Shown here one piece after another: positions 1-12,606 of a stretch of 64,000 nt of DNA. The stretch spans positions 10,688,101 through 10,752,100 of the forward strand of contig JAJEKV010000015.1 of NCBI GenBank assembly GCA_021234155.1, read 5' to 3'. The translations under genes were made by a program, and so were the position numbers. The notes under the pieces were generated by a model. That model saw only the letters and a list, made by a program, of their open reading frames with translations. It searched no databases and was not told the DNA's origin. Numbering within the stretch: position 1 is the stretch's first letter; each line of letters starts with the position of its first letter. The DNA is from Isoetes taiwanensis (lineage: Eukaryota > Streptophyta > Lycopodiopsida > Isoetales > Isoetaceae).

Positions 1-1792
1 TTAATAGCTTATTCATGATTTGGATACCACATTCAACACTTTCCTCCTACATTACATCATCATGTTTAGAGCATTCATTCATTCTGAGGGATACTTGAAA
101 GGCATATCTATGACAATGTTCATTTCGAGATAGACACAGCTCTTGCAGTTAGTTCTTACTTTAGTTACTGACTATAATGGTCAGAACTCTATGAAGACAG
201 TGGATGTCTTAGTTCAAACTTTCGAGGCGATGGACTCACAGCCCCATAGATGTCTTGTTGCGATGGGAGTGCAGTGACATCCCCTACTTCGTCTACAATG
301 CTCCCATTGTACAAGAAGTTGAAGTTCATCTCTCTGGCAACCAAGCTGACAGAGGCCGTCCACCTAACACCAATCCCTTAGCAAGGAATCGATGAGGAAT
401 AATGGACGTGTCATTTATCTCGTCTTTCCTCGGGACCGACCTAGCTATGGAAGCGTAAATAAACATGAGCACATGACATCAAATATAAATAGCTCAACCT
501 CGAAGGGTGGCTTACCATAGCATACATATGTAAGAACGTCAACATCATCATGGAGAAGATCCTACCCAAGGTTCAGACTCAAGGGGAATGGACTGACGGC
601 TTCGGTCTCCAGAAGTCATTGCAGACAAAATTCATGCCAATGGATTGGGTTGGCATAGGAAGATGGTTGTTGGGTAGTCCTCTCCATTCGCCCCTTCTAT
701 GCATACTTTGCAGAATAGGCGGATAAATCTTGGGACTGGACCGTACCCTGCCGAGTGCATAGCCAAGGGGGCTACTCCTGGGTTTCATCTCCCCAATCCC
801 GATGAGGCAGGAGGAGATCACTCCCTCCAAAGGTACACATTCCCATCACAAGCAATTAGAGGGCCACTGCCCGTCTACGACTTGACCCTCATTGAAGGTG
901 ATGCATCACCCAAGAGGTGTCGAGCCCATGCCTTGCCCACACGCAGTGGCAAGCCATTAGGCCTAGCCCACTAAGATCCCTGGTAGGCTTTACACACCAG
1001 AGGGATTGATCTGCAATGGGACATGTCTTCCTTATCCACCGGTCTAGCCCCGCCGCCCACAGTAAGGCGGGCTCTTATGCACAGGCCGCATTAATTGGGA
1101 ATTAATGAGGCTATCAAGATACATCAACTACTGAAGCTTTCAAGGTCTCTAACCCCCTCCCCCATATACACAAAAGTGCGCATATAATAGAACATCATTA
1201 CATTAACTGATATACAGAATAACATCTAATCTAGCTACCTAAACATACATGGTTAGGTTCCTTTATTATGGCTTGTGATCTCAGAATCTATAAGGCTGCT
1301 AAGGCTAATCTAACGTGCTAATCCAGCTCATTGCCGGACTAAAAGTCGGCATTGCACAACAGAATCACTGTTTACTTGATCCCTGGCTTGCTCTCGCACC
1401 TCGAACATGCCTTTGCTTGGGTTGAAGACAACTGAATCTTGAGGATCTGTTGTGCAAAGACGGCTTGGCGGCGTCGGACAATGTGAATTAACAGCTTGGC
1501 TTGGCCAGAATGGCTCAAGGAAGCTGAAATGCGAAAATGGAAAAGGTTTAAGGTTTCCCCTTTTGTTCCTTTTACATGACCTTTTAGGGTTAGGGCTAAA
1601 AGGAAATATGGAGTTTTGCCATGTGGCAAAGGGGTTAAATGCATATGCTTATAGACATGTGCAACATAAGAGGTTTCCCTCGAGGGTGCAACCCTTTACA
1701 GTTTCCAAGTACATGTTATCAAGGTGACATGTACAAGTGGCGTGGAAATATAATATACGTATTTGTATCGTATATTATGCTAGAACATCACA
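1..1792 (-). other. Gene-free left edge; probable start of a gypsy 3' LTR
   Basis: No reading frame here resembles a known family. On the minus strand a purine tract (GGTGGAGAGAT, 1803 down to 1793) is followed directly by TGTGATGTTCTAGC from 1792. That is the layout of a polypurine tract followed by the TG start of a 3' LTR, and it fits the gypsy pol remnant just to its right. The other end of the LTR cannot be placed because no matching 5' LTR is visible near 15.3 kb. Confidence 0.4.
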
Positions 1793-1803
1793 ATCTCTCC
1801 ACC

Positions 1804-2828
1804 TTGAATTGATGTTGTCCGCGGCATCACGAGTTTCCCCACCTTGGAAACATGCACGATCCCTGCAACACATTTCATGCATGCAATTTTTATAACAATT
1901 ATCCCCTAGGTATAAGTATTACGATCACATCCCTTGTTTCATAACATGATATAGTAAGGTGATTTCTCAACTCTTAATTACATTGACATTTAATATTCAC
2001 AAAACTTATAATTTGCACACTTATCATTAACAAAGTTTTCAAAAATTTAAAATTTAAAGGTCCATTTGGTCTCCTTGCAACACATTATGACAAAATATGT
2101 GTTACAAATCTTCGCATTGCGACCTTCCTGCCACTAGATCCTCCTATTGGCCTGCAGGTCCAACACTATATTAGCACACATTTATTTATTATAAGGTTGG
2201 TTTTTAGGGGACCACCCATTTAGTTACACTTAATTAACTATATGGATGCAAGACTAATCTCCCGGCGTAGGAAGAGGATGCTTCTTCCATCATGGTCATG
2301 GAGAAAGCACCCTATAATGCCTAGGATGATCACTCATGCCTACATCTTTCGTCGCCCTTGGCATGGAGGATGGCGTCCTCCCTGCAGTAGGCATTGACTA
2401 GAGGGGCTTTCCTATCAATGCATGAACTAAATGATCTCTTATCTCTCAATTTCGTCTACTTCCCTGGCGACGGAAGTAGACTTCTTAATCTACCTCACAC
2501 TCACCTATCAATTCGGTGTCGACTACTTCGATGACGAGTCGACCTTTGCATTACTCTATGAATTGGGGTACTGCTTCTCCAAATCTGATTGTAGTACCCA
2601 CGTATGTCCACTTCACTAGGTATTGGAGAAATTGAGATCTTCTTGTTTTCTTGTACGACCTGTCAAGAAGAACCTCTGGGACGAATTCGAGTCGGTCGTC
2701 CGTCATTTCCAGTAACTTTGTTGTCTCCAATCTACCTCCTCTGGATTAGGAGTGTGCCTCTTCAGGAGACTTAATGGAAGACCCTATGGATTTTGAGGTG
2801 TGCTAGCAGATCCAACTTGTAGGATTGA
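1804..2828 (-). other. Decayed gypsy pol tail / 3' untranslated stretch
   Basis: This stretch joins the integrase C-terminus to the presumed PPT/LTR junction. In the minus frames it has only short pieces broken by stops. Chromodomain-like spacing is conceivable but cannot be shown. No host gene, RNA gene or other repeat was recognised. Confidence 0.35.
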
Positions 2829-3060
2829 TTATCTACTCTTTTTGGTTATCCTGAACGGCCCAGCCCATCTTGGAGCAAGCTTCTTGCAATTGCCAATGCG
2901 GAGCTTCGCTTGTTTGACTTTGATCCACACATTGTCCCCTACTTGGAACTCTCTTATTGTTCTGTGCTTATTGGCTACGCTCTTCTGTCGGCTCCTTGCT
3001 GCTAGAAGATATCTTTTCACTTCCTCAACCAACTGTTGCATGCCGGCTAGCATCTGCTAG
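2829..3060 (-). pseudogene. Gypsy integrase C-terminal domain
   Basis: The minus frame from 3053 to 2829 encodes a basic segment with GDNVWIKVKQAKLRI followed by KLAPRWAGPFRITKK. This is the GPY/F-like module that ends plant gypsy integrases (VGD.V...L.....KL.PR..GPF.I). The frame stops right after this module and the usual downstream strand is lost. It is the 3'-most recognisable coding piece of the gypsy element. Confidence 0.8.
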
Positions 3061-3245
3061 AATACTTCTACCTTGGTCATGAGATTGTGCCAAGTGTCTG
3101 GGGTCAAGCGTTGGCAGTTGTAGTTGATCATGAACGGTGACATTTGAGATGACTCCTGCTTGGTGTTATTATATGCAAACTCCATTAAGTGAATGTAATC
3201 GTCCATTTTGATTCCTTGTTCCAGACGTAATTCCTCAACATATCT

Positions 3246-3879
3246 TCAAGTATATTCGATTCGTACGCCATCCGTCTGAGGGTGATGTGTCGTGCTCATC
3301 GACAACTTCGTCTGAATGGTGATGAAGAGGTCTTGCCAAAATGCACTCATGAACTTCGAATCCCTATTAAGATTATCTCCCTTGGCATCCCATGGAGTTG
3401 GAAGGTCTCCTTTGTGAACAACATGGCAAAATCCAATGCCGTATCCGTGGTCCTGCATGGCACAAAATGTGCCATTTTTGACAACTGTCGACTACTACCA
3501 TTAAGGCCTCCTTGCCCCTTATGGTTTTTGGGAACCCTGTTATGAAGTCCATGTTTATTACTTCCCATTTGGCATTTGGCACTGGCAATGTCTCTCATGC
3601 TCCTGGAATTCAAAGTTGTTTTTCCTTCACCTGCTGACATAGCTGACATTTTCGAATGTACTTGGCTATTTGCTTCTTCATGATGGGCCAGTAGTAGCTA
3701 CTTCTTATCTTGAAGTAAGTTTTCATTAAATTTGCGTGGCCGGCTATTGGGCTATTGTGTGTGTCATAGAGTATTAAGTTCCTGATTTCGGATGATTCTG
3801 ATACACACAATTTGTTTTTATGGTACAATAGATTACCTTCTTTCTTAAAATACTTGAAGGCTTTCCTCTCTTTGTCCAT
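3246..3879 (-). pseudogene. Gypsy integrase zinc-binding and core fragments
   Basis: The frame at 3879-3610 has the HHCC zinc-binding region: SPIAGHANLMKTYFKI, then YYWPIMKKQIAKYIRKC, then CQLCQ. Two overlapping frames follow, 3649-3347 and 3588-3373, so at least one frameshift splits the catalytic core. Recognisable core pieces are INMDFITGFPKTI, which carries the first catalytic Asp region, and ALMVVVDSCQKWHILC. The later piece at 3458-3246 ends with the THHPQTDG motif. The second Asp and the Glu are not in one continuous frame. Confidence 0.8.
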
Positions 3880-4046
3880 TCTTGCCTCCTTGGAAAGGCT
3901 TGCCTATGCTTCCTTAAAGTCTCGGTCCGTTGGCAACCTCTGTTCTATCTTCTTGCCATATGGCATTGTAATGGACTCTCGTCATCAAGGGATGCCTTGA
4001 GAGCGTGTCCGCAACCACATTGAGCTTGTCTGGCTTGTACACGATG

Positions 4047-4388
4047 TCAAAATCGTATTCCTCCAAGAACTCCATCTATCTCCTTTGTCTCAAGTTGAGA
4101 TGTGGTTGGGTGAAGACATATTGTAGACTCTGGTGGTCCGTATCTAATCCTTCCCAATAGATAGTGCCTCCATATTTTCAATGCTCCCATCACTGCTAGC
4201 AACTCCTTGTCGTGGGTCAAGTATCGCGTTTCAGCATCATTCATCTTCCTTGAATCATATGCTATCACCCTCTCCTCCTGCATCAAGACCGCTCCTGTTG
4301 CAATCTTGCTAGCATCGGTTGCCACCAACTTATCTTTCTCTGGATCAGTCAATATTAAGACCGGGGCAATCGTTAAAGCTTCCTTCAA
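4047..4388 (-). pseudogene. Gypsy RNase H fragment
   Basis: The minus frame reads PVLILTDPEKDKLVATDASK, then GAVLMQEERVIAYDSRKM, then ETRYLTHDKELLAVMGALK. This is the plant gypsy RNase H-like connection, with the DAS motif and the conserved YxxHDKELLA segment. The frame ends in degraded sequence at 4047. It lies directly 3' of the RT, as expected for Ty3/gypsy. Confidence 0.85.
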
Positions 4389-4438
4389 TGTCTCAAATGC
4401 TGCATGGGCCTTCTTTTCCCAATGACTCGCCCAATCTT

Positions 4439-5338
4439 TTATCTTCTCAGCTTGGTGAGGTCCGTTAATGGTGCTACTACCTTTGCAAAGTTTCTGACAA
4501 ACTTTCTGTAATGCTCTGCTAAGCCGAGGAAGCTCCTCACTTCATGGACGTTCTTCGGTGCTGGCCAATCAATTACCGCTTCAATCTTTGCAGGGTCGGT
4601 GGAAATCCATTCCGCGGCAATTACATGCCCCAAGTACTCCACTCTTTCTGTGAAGAAGTGACACTTGGATAGCTTCGCATAAAGTTGATGCCTCCTCAAC
4701 TTTTCAAGTACATTTCTCAAGTGTTGGGCGTGCTCCTCCAAAGATTTGCTGTAGACTAGAATGTCATCAAAGAAAACTTATGGTGAATGTGTCTAGAAAC
4801 TCATGAAAAACATCATTCATGAGTCTCATGAATGTTGCTGGGGCATTGGACAACCCAAATGGCATCACTGTTAACTCGTAGTGGCCATATCTCCTCCTGA
4901 ATGCAGTGTTATGAATGTCTTCTTCCTTGATCCTGATCTGATGGTAGCCTGACCTCAAATCTATCTTGGAGAAAACTTTTGCTCCTTGTAGCTGATCCAT
5001 CAAATCATCTTATCGGGGCAGCGCATACTTGTTCTTGACGATGTGCTTGTTCAATTGATAATAGTCAATGCACATTCTGAGACTTCCATCTTTCTTCTTG
5101 ACAAATAGGATTGGCGCCCCGAACGGGGAGACACTAGGTCTTATAAACCCTAGGTCTAGCCACTCCTGTAATTGCTTCTTCAATTTCTTCAACTCTTGAG
5201 GTGACATTCTGTAAGGTGCCTTACTTGCTGATTTAGTCCCTGGTTCAAGTGTTATTTCACACTCGACTCCCCTGTAAGGTGGAAGTTGCTTGATCTCATT
5301 GGGGAAACAAATCATAGATTTCCTTCACTAGCTTGGCT
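4439..5338 (-). pseudogene. Gypsy reverse transcriptase, frameshifted
   Basis: Three minus frames together cover the RT. The frame at 5315-5010 has [40 protein letters not shown] and [11 protein letters not shown]. The frame at 5003-4767 has [13 protein letters not shown] and [20 protein letters not shown]. The frame at 4741-4439 has the thumb region, with [15 protein letters not shown] and [11 protein letters not shown]. The catalytic F/YxDD box falls at the frame break near 4750-4770, so it is disrupted. The left target duplication of the LINE (5339-5350) lies at the 5' edge of this piece. Confidence 0.9.
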
Positions 5339-5350
5339 ATTGGCTTCGGC
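5339..5350 (+). repeat. LINE target-site duplication, left copy
   Basis: ATTGGCTTCGGC stands immediately before the LINE 5' end. It recurs exactly at 13468-13479, after the poly(A) tail. The two copies lie within gypsy pol sequence on both sides, as target-primed reverse transcription predicts. Confidence 0.9.
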
Positions 5351-5567
5351 GAGGCCATTAGTGCTGCTGAAACAAGGTTTTCATATCGAGGATGGACACG
5401 TCAGCATCAGCGCCAGCACCAGCACCAATTTTCTTGATTTATGATTCAAACAGTTTCTTGATCTCACCCACCCGAGAATTTTCCTTTTGATCCGAATTTG
5501 CTCTTCTCAACTTGCTGGCCCTGTAGAGGCCCAGCAATTATCCTCCTCGTCTTCAGATTTCCTATGT

Positions 5568-5861
5568 ATGGATACCAAATTTTTCACAATCTTGAAGCAA
5601 GAAGATAGAATTTCGTGTGGTTTTCTTTCTGGAGCTCATTCTACTCTTTGGGAATCGTTAGTTCTTCATCAATTCTTTCCTGATTCTCTATTTGCTCCGG
5701 AATACACTACTACAACACACACAGAAGAATTAGAGTCTGAGATAATCGAATCTTGGGTACTGGAATTCACAGGCAAAAGAAATATTTCAGCAACAGCAAT
5801 CTTTCAAGTCTACTGTGAATGGACAGATAAAAAAATTCAAGTGAAGATTTTCTCAGATTAA
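5568..5861 (+). CDS. Short leader ORF of the LINE (ORF0-like, unknown function)
   Basis: The frame opens further upstream, but the Met at 5568 is preferred because a diverged relative at 51083-51280 starts at the equivalent point. The 97-residue product begins MDTKFFTIL. It contains ISCGFLSG, LWESLVLHQFFPDSLFAP and EIIESW, and ends in a hydrophilic tail. The relative on the minus strand near 51.2 kb shares FTIL, ISCG, LW.SLV.HQFFP and IESW in the same order and spacing. No known domain is recognised. Its position ahead of ORF1 suggests a leader protein or a captured host sequence. Conservation of the pattern in a second locus argues against chance. Confidence 0.5.
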   Translation: MDTKFFTILKQEDRISCGFLSGAHSTLWESLVLHQFFPDSLFAPEYTTTTHTEELESEIIESWVLEFTGKRNISATAIFQVYCEWTDKKIQVKIFSD

Positions 5862-6107
5862 TTAATGGATGTTCTCAAGGTATTTTGGCAGATCTATGGT
5901 TCTCCTTTCCTTCTTAGTTCTTAGATAGATTATTCCTTTGTCTTGTATTCTCTGATTCCCCTTGATCTTTTCCTCACCTCCCCTGCTTTTAGCCACCTAC
6001 ATTTGAATTCCTTTCTGTGCATTAATGGCGGTTTCTACAAAAAAAAAAAACCCTTCATTAACACGTCTGCCCTAAATCCATCTTCCCTCTTTTTCACTCA
6101 TAACTTC

Positions 6108-8746
6108 ATGCTCCTCCCTCCTGCTGCCAGAGACGAACTTCTTGCTCAGTTAAGTATTCTCCACCGTGATCCTTCTAAATTCATTAAATTTGGAGACTTC
6201 TCTAACTCTGCTCCTAAGGTAACAGAAATGAATCACTACAGTCATCTTGCTCCAAATTGGGATACTCTATCTCTTGACCCAAGAGGATCCCAAACTTTGC
6301 CAAATTTGGATGCCAATGGTGTGCCTATTCCCTGTTCCCAGAGACCGACATCTCTCGAGATATCTCGATGACCAATTGGCCTTTGAGTTCGAAAGTACCA
6401 ACAATCCGGGGCACCTACCAATATCCAAAGCTCTTCAGAGGTATTCAACTTAACTCAATTGTGGTTGCCTCTAGGATTGAATCATTGTCTAAATTTGTTG
6501 TTATAGTCAAAGTAGACTCGATTGGCTTAAAATTGAAAAACTTTGGGATCATCTTCTCGGACTCCACAAAGGCATTGTAATCAACTCGATCTACTGGCTA
6601 AATTATCCCTACATCCTGGTTGAATGTGGTTGCACAAGGTCTTCAAATTTCTTGCTCAAACTTGGCTTCTCTACTATTGAAACATTTCAAATATCTTTTC
6701 TCAAATGGAATGCCACATTGCCTCTCAATGAATTCAATAAATTTCATGTTGCTTCTATTACCATGAGTGAGCTGGGTCCTATTTCTTTGGAATGAAGACT
6801 GTTTTTCTACAATCTTCAACTCAATTGGTACTTACCTGACTACTGAGTACTACCCTTATAAACCTCCCAAGTGCTTTGTCCAACTTGACACCACCAAGAA
6901 CATCCCCTCTGAACTTCCTTTCATGGACTACTTTGGGAAGAAATCTATCTTGCAACTCAGATGGGCAGGTTTACCAAACTTTTGCCAAAATTGCAACCTG
7001 AGACATCCAAAAGACAGTGATTGTACTTATCATGAAGGTAACAGGGATTCAACTGCAATTAAAAAATCAGATGGAGAGACTACCATGCCTATCAATCATG
7101 GAATTGCAGTATTATCATACATTGATAATTCAAATAGCTATCACAAGGATCTGATAGAAACCATGGGTTCTTATGATTCCAAACCTCAAAATGAGTGGAA
7201 AAGAATCAATGGCAGTACAAGAAGAATTCAAAAGCAGAGGGAAGCAAGGAAACAAGCGCCACAAATCTCTGCAAGTTCCTCCAGGTCTCAACTCATCAAC
7301 AACACATCTCTCCCTATCAAACCAGCTGGAATTAAGGTTTTGAACAAAGGTTTATTCATCAAAGAAAACCCTCCATCAGTTGGATTGGAAAAAATGATTG
7401 TGCAAAATGATCGAGTTCATGGCAAAGTTACTGAGCCTTCTCTTTTTCCTGTAATTAGTAAGGCAAACATTGATCATAATTTAAACTTGCTAAACAGGAA
7501 AAGCAAAGCTCCTGAATTGCCAAAAATGATTGATCTGCACAAAACCCTCTCAAGTATTATACAGGAATCCAGGAAATCTACTAGTGTCCAGTCTTCTAAA
7601 GGCTCTCAGGATCTGCATGCCCAAAGGACACTTGACTCAAAAAAATAAATATCTGAGTCAGATTGTTTGAATGTGGTTTCATTAATTAATGAAAAAGGTA
7701 CTACCAAGCACAAGGATTTGCTTGTCCAGACTCCTGCAGACCTTAACATAGGTTCTTCTGCTACTCTCTCAACAGGGAAGGTTAAGGAAAGTAAACCTGA
7801 AGATTCTGAATGTGATATTGACACAGAAATCCTGAAATGCTCAAACACTTATGCAGTATTATCACAAATCTCTGAAGATGATACTACTGATGATCAGGAA
7901 AATGGACCTGAGTCACTCTTAAACATCTCTCCAGAAGTTTTGCCTCAAACCACCACTCATCCCATTTTCCCTGCTGAATCTCCCATGCCTCTCATATTTC
8001 CATCTCCATCATCACCACCTTCAACAAATGAAATTCAACTACCTCATGTTGATCTGCTTGACCTTACTCAAACTGTCTCCCCTAATTCAAATGCCTCCAT
8101 CTCCCCAGAGATAGCTCGGCAATTACAGCAATTGGTTGTGCCAGAAAGTGTGTCAGTTGCCTCTGCACAGATAACAGTGGTAGGTAGTGTCAGGGATAGA
8201 ACAGATGCAGGTAGTATCAGGGAAATATCGACCTCTTGGGAAAAGGGTTTGCTACATGATGATCAAATGCAGCAAGTTACACATTCTACAACAGAAGCTC
8301 AACAAATGACTGGACCTGCAGACTTCTCACAGCAAGACCAAAACATTTCCAGGCAAGATCTTTCCTTAACAACCCTTGCATTTGATTTTAGCAATAATAA
8401 TAATAATTTAAACATCCTAAGTGATGCTCCTATAAACTTCAACCCCATTGATCCAAAGTCTGTTAATGGAGATTGCTGCAAGCTAAAGTTTTGGAGTTGC
8501 CCCTATCATGCAGAAAAAGATATGGGTTCTGCTGACACTGAATCTGACAAGGAGAATGCCTTTGATAATATTAATGCCAACTGCAACATTTGGGATGATG
8601 ATGTCTATCTCACATCCAATAACAAATGTGCCAGCATAGCTAAATCTAATAGCAAAAAGGTCAAGAAGAAGAAAACTCAAATAGCACCTACTTCCTCCAA
8701 CACTCCTGCTGTTAACACAAGGCTAAGATCCAGAAAGGAAACTTAG
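6108..8746 (+). pseudogene. LINE ORF1 (nucleic-acid binding), frame-broken
   Basis: Three pieces follow each other. The frame 6108-6371 starts MLLPPAARDELLAQLS and ends in a stop. The middle section to about 6766 is split over frames. The frame 6767-7648 holds the only firm landmark, LRWAGLPNFCQNCNLRHPKD, a zinc-knuckle-like Cys/His cluster. This arrangement of an N-terminal DUF4283-like region and then a CCHC-type knuckle is the plant L1 ORF1 plan. The frame 7667-8746 is a long Ser/Thr/Asn/Gln-rich low-complexity tail ending in a Lys-rich patch (KKVKKKKTQ). At least three frame changes make the ORF non-functional. Confidence 0.75.
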
Positions 8747-8786
8747 GCACCCTTCTATCCTGCTTCCTTCCATCCAGTTACTCTCC

Positions 8787-9539
8787 ATGAAGATTCTTAG
8801 TTGGAATTTGAGAGGAATAAAAGGCCCTCTTAAGAGGAGGAGGGTATTATCTCAGATAAAAAATTATGACATTGATATTATCCTGTTGCAGGAACTGAGA
8901 TTGCCTAACTTTGAATGCTCAAACCTTGCAGACTGGATAGGGCCTGGTTTTTCCTCCATTTGGATTGAAGCCACAGGTACTTCTGGTGGGTTATGTATCA
9001 TCTGGAAGCACCTAAATCAAAGTTTGATTTACAATAGCCCATGCAAGACCTGGCAGTCAGTAGTTCTCAAAAATAATGACATCTCTTTTGGGATCATCAA
9101 CATTTATGCTCCAACTGATTCTAGACTCAGGGCCACAACATGGCTTTCAATTAGCAACTGGCTCTCAACACAGACCTGTGAGACATGGATTATGGCAGGT
9201 GATTTCAACAACACTCCAACCTGGGACATGAAAATTGGCAGGGATTTAAACATGTGTACTGATGAGAGAACTCAATGGGATTTATTGCTTGACATGCACT
9301 TCTTGCAACATATTCCATCCTCCACATCAGCTTATACTGGTCGAATCAAACAAGAAGGTAATAAAAGGGTTTATTGTGCACTCGACAGATTTTATATTAA
9401 TAACAGACATCAGGAATTTTGGGATAACTGCTTTGTCCATAGTGATGAGAGTACCTCCATCTCTGACCATCAGCCTCAATTCCTAATCACCAAGCATGTG
9501 CTATCTATAAAGAGATGTGGAAAACCCCCTTCAAGCTAA
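8787..9539 (+). pseudogene. LINE ORF2: APE-type endonuclease
   Basis: The frame starts with MKILSWNLRGIKGPLKR 40 bases after the ORF1 tail. It shows the endonuclease signatures in order: WNLRG, ILLQELRLP (catalytic Glu), INIYAPTD, IMAGDFNNTP (GDFN), CALDRFYI and ISDHQPQF (SDH). All the catalytic positions visible in the L1 family are kept, so this 250-residue domain is intact. The frame stops at 9537 and the RT resumes in another frame at 9628, so endonuclease and RT are uncoupled by a frameshift. Its role is to nick target DNA and prime reverse transcription. Confidence 0.9.
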
Positions 9540-9627
9540 ACTGTTCCCTCCTTGACTCGGCAAGATTCTCAGTGAGGACTTTAAAGTCTTTTACAATTCT
9601 CTGCCCAGAGTTAGATCTACAAACTCA

Positions 9628-12606
9628 ATGAGGGCTTTTTATTCCAATATCAAAGATTCCAAATCCTGGATTAAGAACTGGTCCAAACACCTTCACGAGA
9701 GCAAGATTGCTGAAAAGAGAACTTATCTTCAAGATATGAAAAATGTCAGAATGAAGCTTCAGGATGATCCCCTAAATATTGAGCTCCATTGGCAAGAGGG
9801 GAATTTAGAAATGGCCATAAAGACCATTGAGGAATTAGAAGCCAAAGGTTCTTCAATCAGATGCAAACTTAAATACTTTTCCAAGATGGATCATGGAAAC
9901 TCCAAATTTTTTTATAGGGTGGCTAAATCCAGGCTACTTAAAAGCCAACTTTCTTCCATTAAAGATGACAATGATGTCACCTTGGAAGACCAGAAAGATA
10001 TATCTAACTACTTTTGCTCCAAGTATGCTGCAATTTTCTCCCAACCTATTGATACCCCTACTCAAACTGTTGAAGCCAAAACATTTTCGGATATGATTAT
10101 TAATAATGGTCTTCACAGTGAGACTGTAATGACTAATGCTCTGGAAGCTCCCCCTTCCATTGAGGAAATTTTTACTACTCTCAAAAGTCTTGCCAAAGGC
10201 AAAAGTCCTGGCCCAGATGGCCTTCCACCCGAATTTTATCTTAAATTTTGGGATATAATCAAGGATGACTTCATGTATATGATTAAAGGCTTTTGGAATT
10301 CAAATCACTTGCACCCTGCTCTTTCTGCTGGATTAATCACTTTGATTCCAAAAATAGACAATCCCCAATCCTTCTCTGATTGGAGGCCAATATCCTTGAC
10401 AAATTCAACCTATAAGGTTTGTGCAAAAATTATTGCAAACAGGGTCAAATCTCACCTTCAGGATGTCATTAGCTCCAATCAATCTGCATTCCTCCCAAAT
10501 AGATTCATCCTGGATAATTACATTGCTGCCATGGAAGGTTTGCATTGGAACAAGCTAACAAATCAGGACTGCATTCTCTTAAAGCTAGACTTTTCAAAGG
10601 CTTTTGATACAGTTAGATGGGATTTCTTAAAATTCTCTCTCGAGAAACTTGGCTTCAGTCACAAGATCATCCAGTTGATTCTAGGGCTTAATTCTAGATC
10701 CCAATCCACTGTGCTCATTAATGGATCCCCTAGACATTTCTTCCCCCTTGCTAGAGGAGTCAGACAAGGGTGCCCTTTAGCACCATACCTATTTCTTGCT
10801 GTTGCAGAAATGTTAACTAGAGTTATCATGCATCTTCAATCGACTGGACATATTGTTGGTCTAAATTTACCAGACAACACCTCAAATCTATCAATCCTTC
10901 AATATGCTGATGATTCTTTCAGCTTTCTTAAAAATGATTTGAGCATTATTCAAACTTTCCTGCAGACCATTCACAATTTTGGTTCTGGCCTCGGTATTCA
11001 CCTGAATAGAAACAAATGTACTATCATTGGAAATTTCAACACTGATAACATTGCTGGCATTAAATGTATAACTGACACTGACACAACTCAACTCCTTGGC
11101 ATGCCCCTTTCCCTCAACCCTAGCCTCAAAGGTCTTTGGAACCCCATTGTAGAAAGGATTAGAAAGAAACTTGGTAATTATGGCAATTGTCTTTCTTTGG
11201 CAGGGAGAACTGTAATTGCAAACTCTGTAATTGCAGCTTCACACATCTATTTCTCATCTGCACTTTTAGCTCCCAAATGCATATATTTACAGATTGAGAG
11301 AATAGTGAGAAATTTCATATGGGGCAAGCATCATATGGTTAACTGGTCTTCTCTTACCAGAAGCAAAATTCATGGGGGGTTGGGATGCTAAAATATTGTT
11401 TTGCAAAGTTATGCCTTAGCAGGTAAGTACATCTGGAAGTCATTATTCTTAAATAATAATCCTGCCTCAATCTTCATCAACTACTGGCTTTCTTGTAGCA
11501 ATCCTAAGAATCATACATCTATCTCTCATAATTTGCCTCATTCAGCTTTCACAACTCTGCACCCTGCCCCCCATATCTCTCCACTCATGAGAAACATGAT
11601 TATTGCCTGGAACAAGGTATATCAGACTTTTCACCATTCCAACTTGGAAAGCAGTCATATCAGCACTAATATCTTCTGGAATCCCAATTTCTCTAGAGAT
11701 CACTCTACTCCTCTAGCCATCAGACATAAAAAACTCTACAAGAAATGGAAAGACTATAACATTCTCACCCTAGGCGATCTCTGGGAGCAAGGCAGATGGA
11801 TTACTTGGACCACTTTGAAGCACAAAATTAGAGGTAGTTCCTCTGACAGAACTCTATTTAGATATATTATGCACAAGGTACAGGCACTCAACCTTCTGGA
11901 TAATCCCGTTATTATTGACTGGACCCTATTTGACAAACCAAGCTATAGTGTTTCAAAAGTCTACAGATGTTTAAACAAATCACAGGTGCCCTCAAAGGCA
12001 AAAATGTATTGGGGGATCTCAGATGAAACTGAAACTAGACTATTCACAAACATTTGGAATTCTTATCTGCCCCCAAAGATCTCCTATTTTGTTTGGCTTA
12101 TTGCAAACAAGAGTCTATCTAATTTGGAAATGATTTCTAGGCACTCAAGTCATCTTACTCATCCTATTGATTCAAATTGTCCTCTTGATTGTGGTAATGA
12201 GGAAACCTTTGAGCATATCTTTGGATGTGTCAAGCTCACCTCCTTCTGGTTATGGTTTGAAGATACCTTCAAAATTTTATGCCCTGCTACTCTATTGGAT
12301 TTCATGATGAATGATGATGCTTTCATAAACTCTTTATGCTTCATTGCTTTATGGAATGTATGGAAACATAGAAATAGATGTCATTATGGGGGAAAAAGAA
12401 TATCTATTCACTGGATAAAAATGCAAGTTATATACGACATTGAAATGGCTGCAACTAATCAAATGCATGTAGATAGAGATTCTGTGGATAACAAGTGGCA
12501 TAGTATTGGTCATTACATAGGCATTCATAATTTGTTTAAATTAAACTGCAATGCTACTCTTACTGACAATGATTGTCTTCCTGCAAGATTATATGATGAA
12601 CCTTAG
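9628..12606 (+). pseudogene. LINE ORF2: reverse transcriptase and zf-RVT region, one nonsense codon
   Basis: The RT blocks appear in order: KGKSPGPDGLPPEFY, LITLIPKIDN, WRPISLTNSTYKVCAKIIA, NQSAFLPNRFILDN, LLKLDFSKAFDTV, GVRQGCPLAPYLF and ILQYADDSFSFL (catalytic YADD). A TAA at 11389-11391 interrupts the frame just after the thumb, and the same frame reopens at once. Downstream is the zf-RVT region, with PPKISYFVWLIANKSLSN and CPLDCGNEETFEHIFGC. The frame ends at 12606. Apart from the single stop and the upstream frameshift the domain is well preserved, which suggests a fairly recent insertion. Confidence 0.9.

Noticed and set aside
579-974. Overlapping 83- and 91-codon frames on both strands
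   Set aside because: No recognisable domain and the frames overlap antisense. They lie beside the presumed gypsy LTR and look like chance openings.
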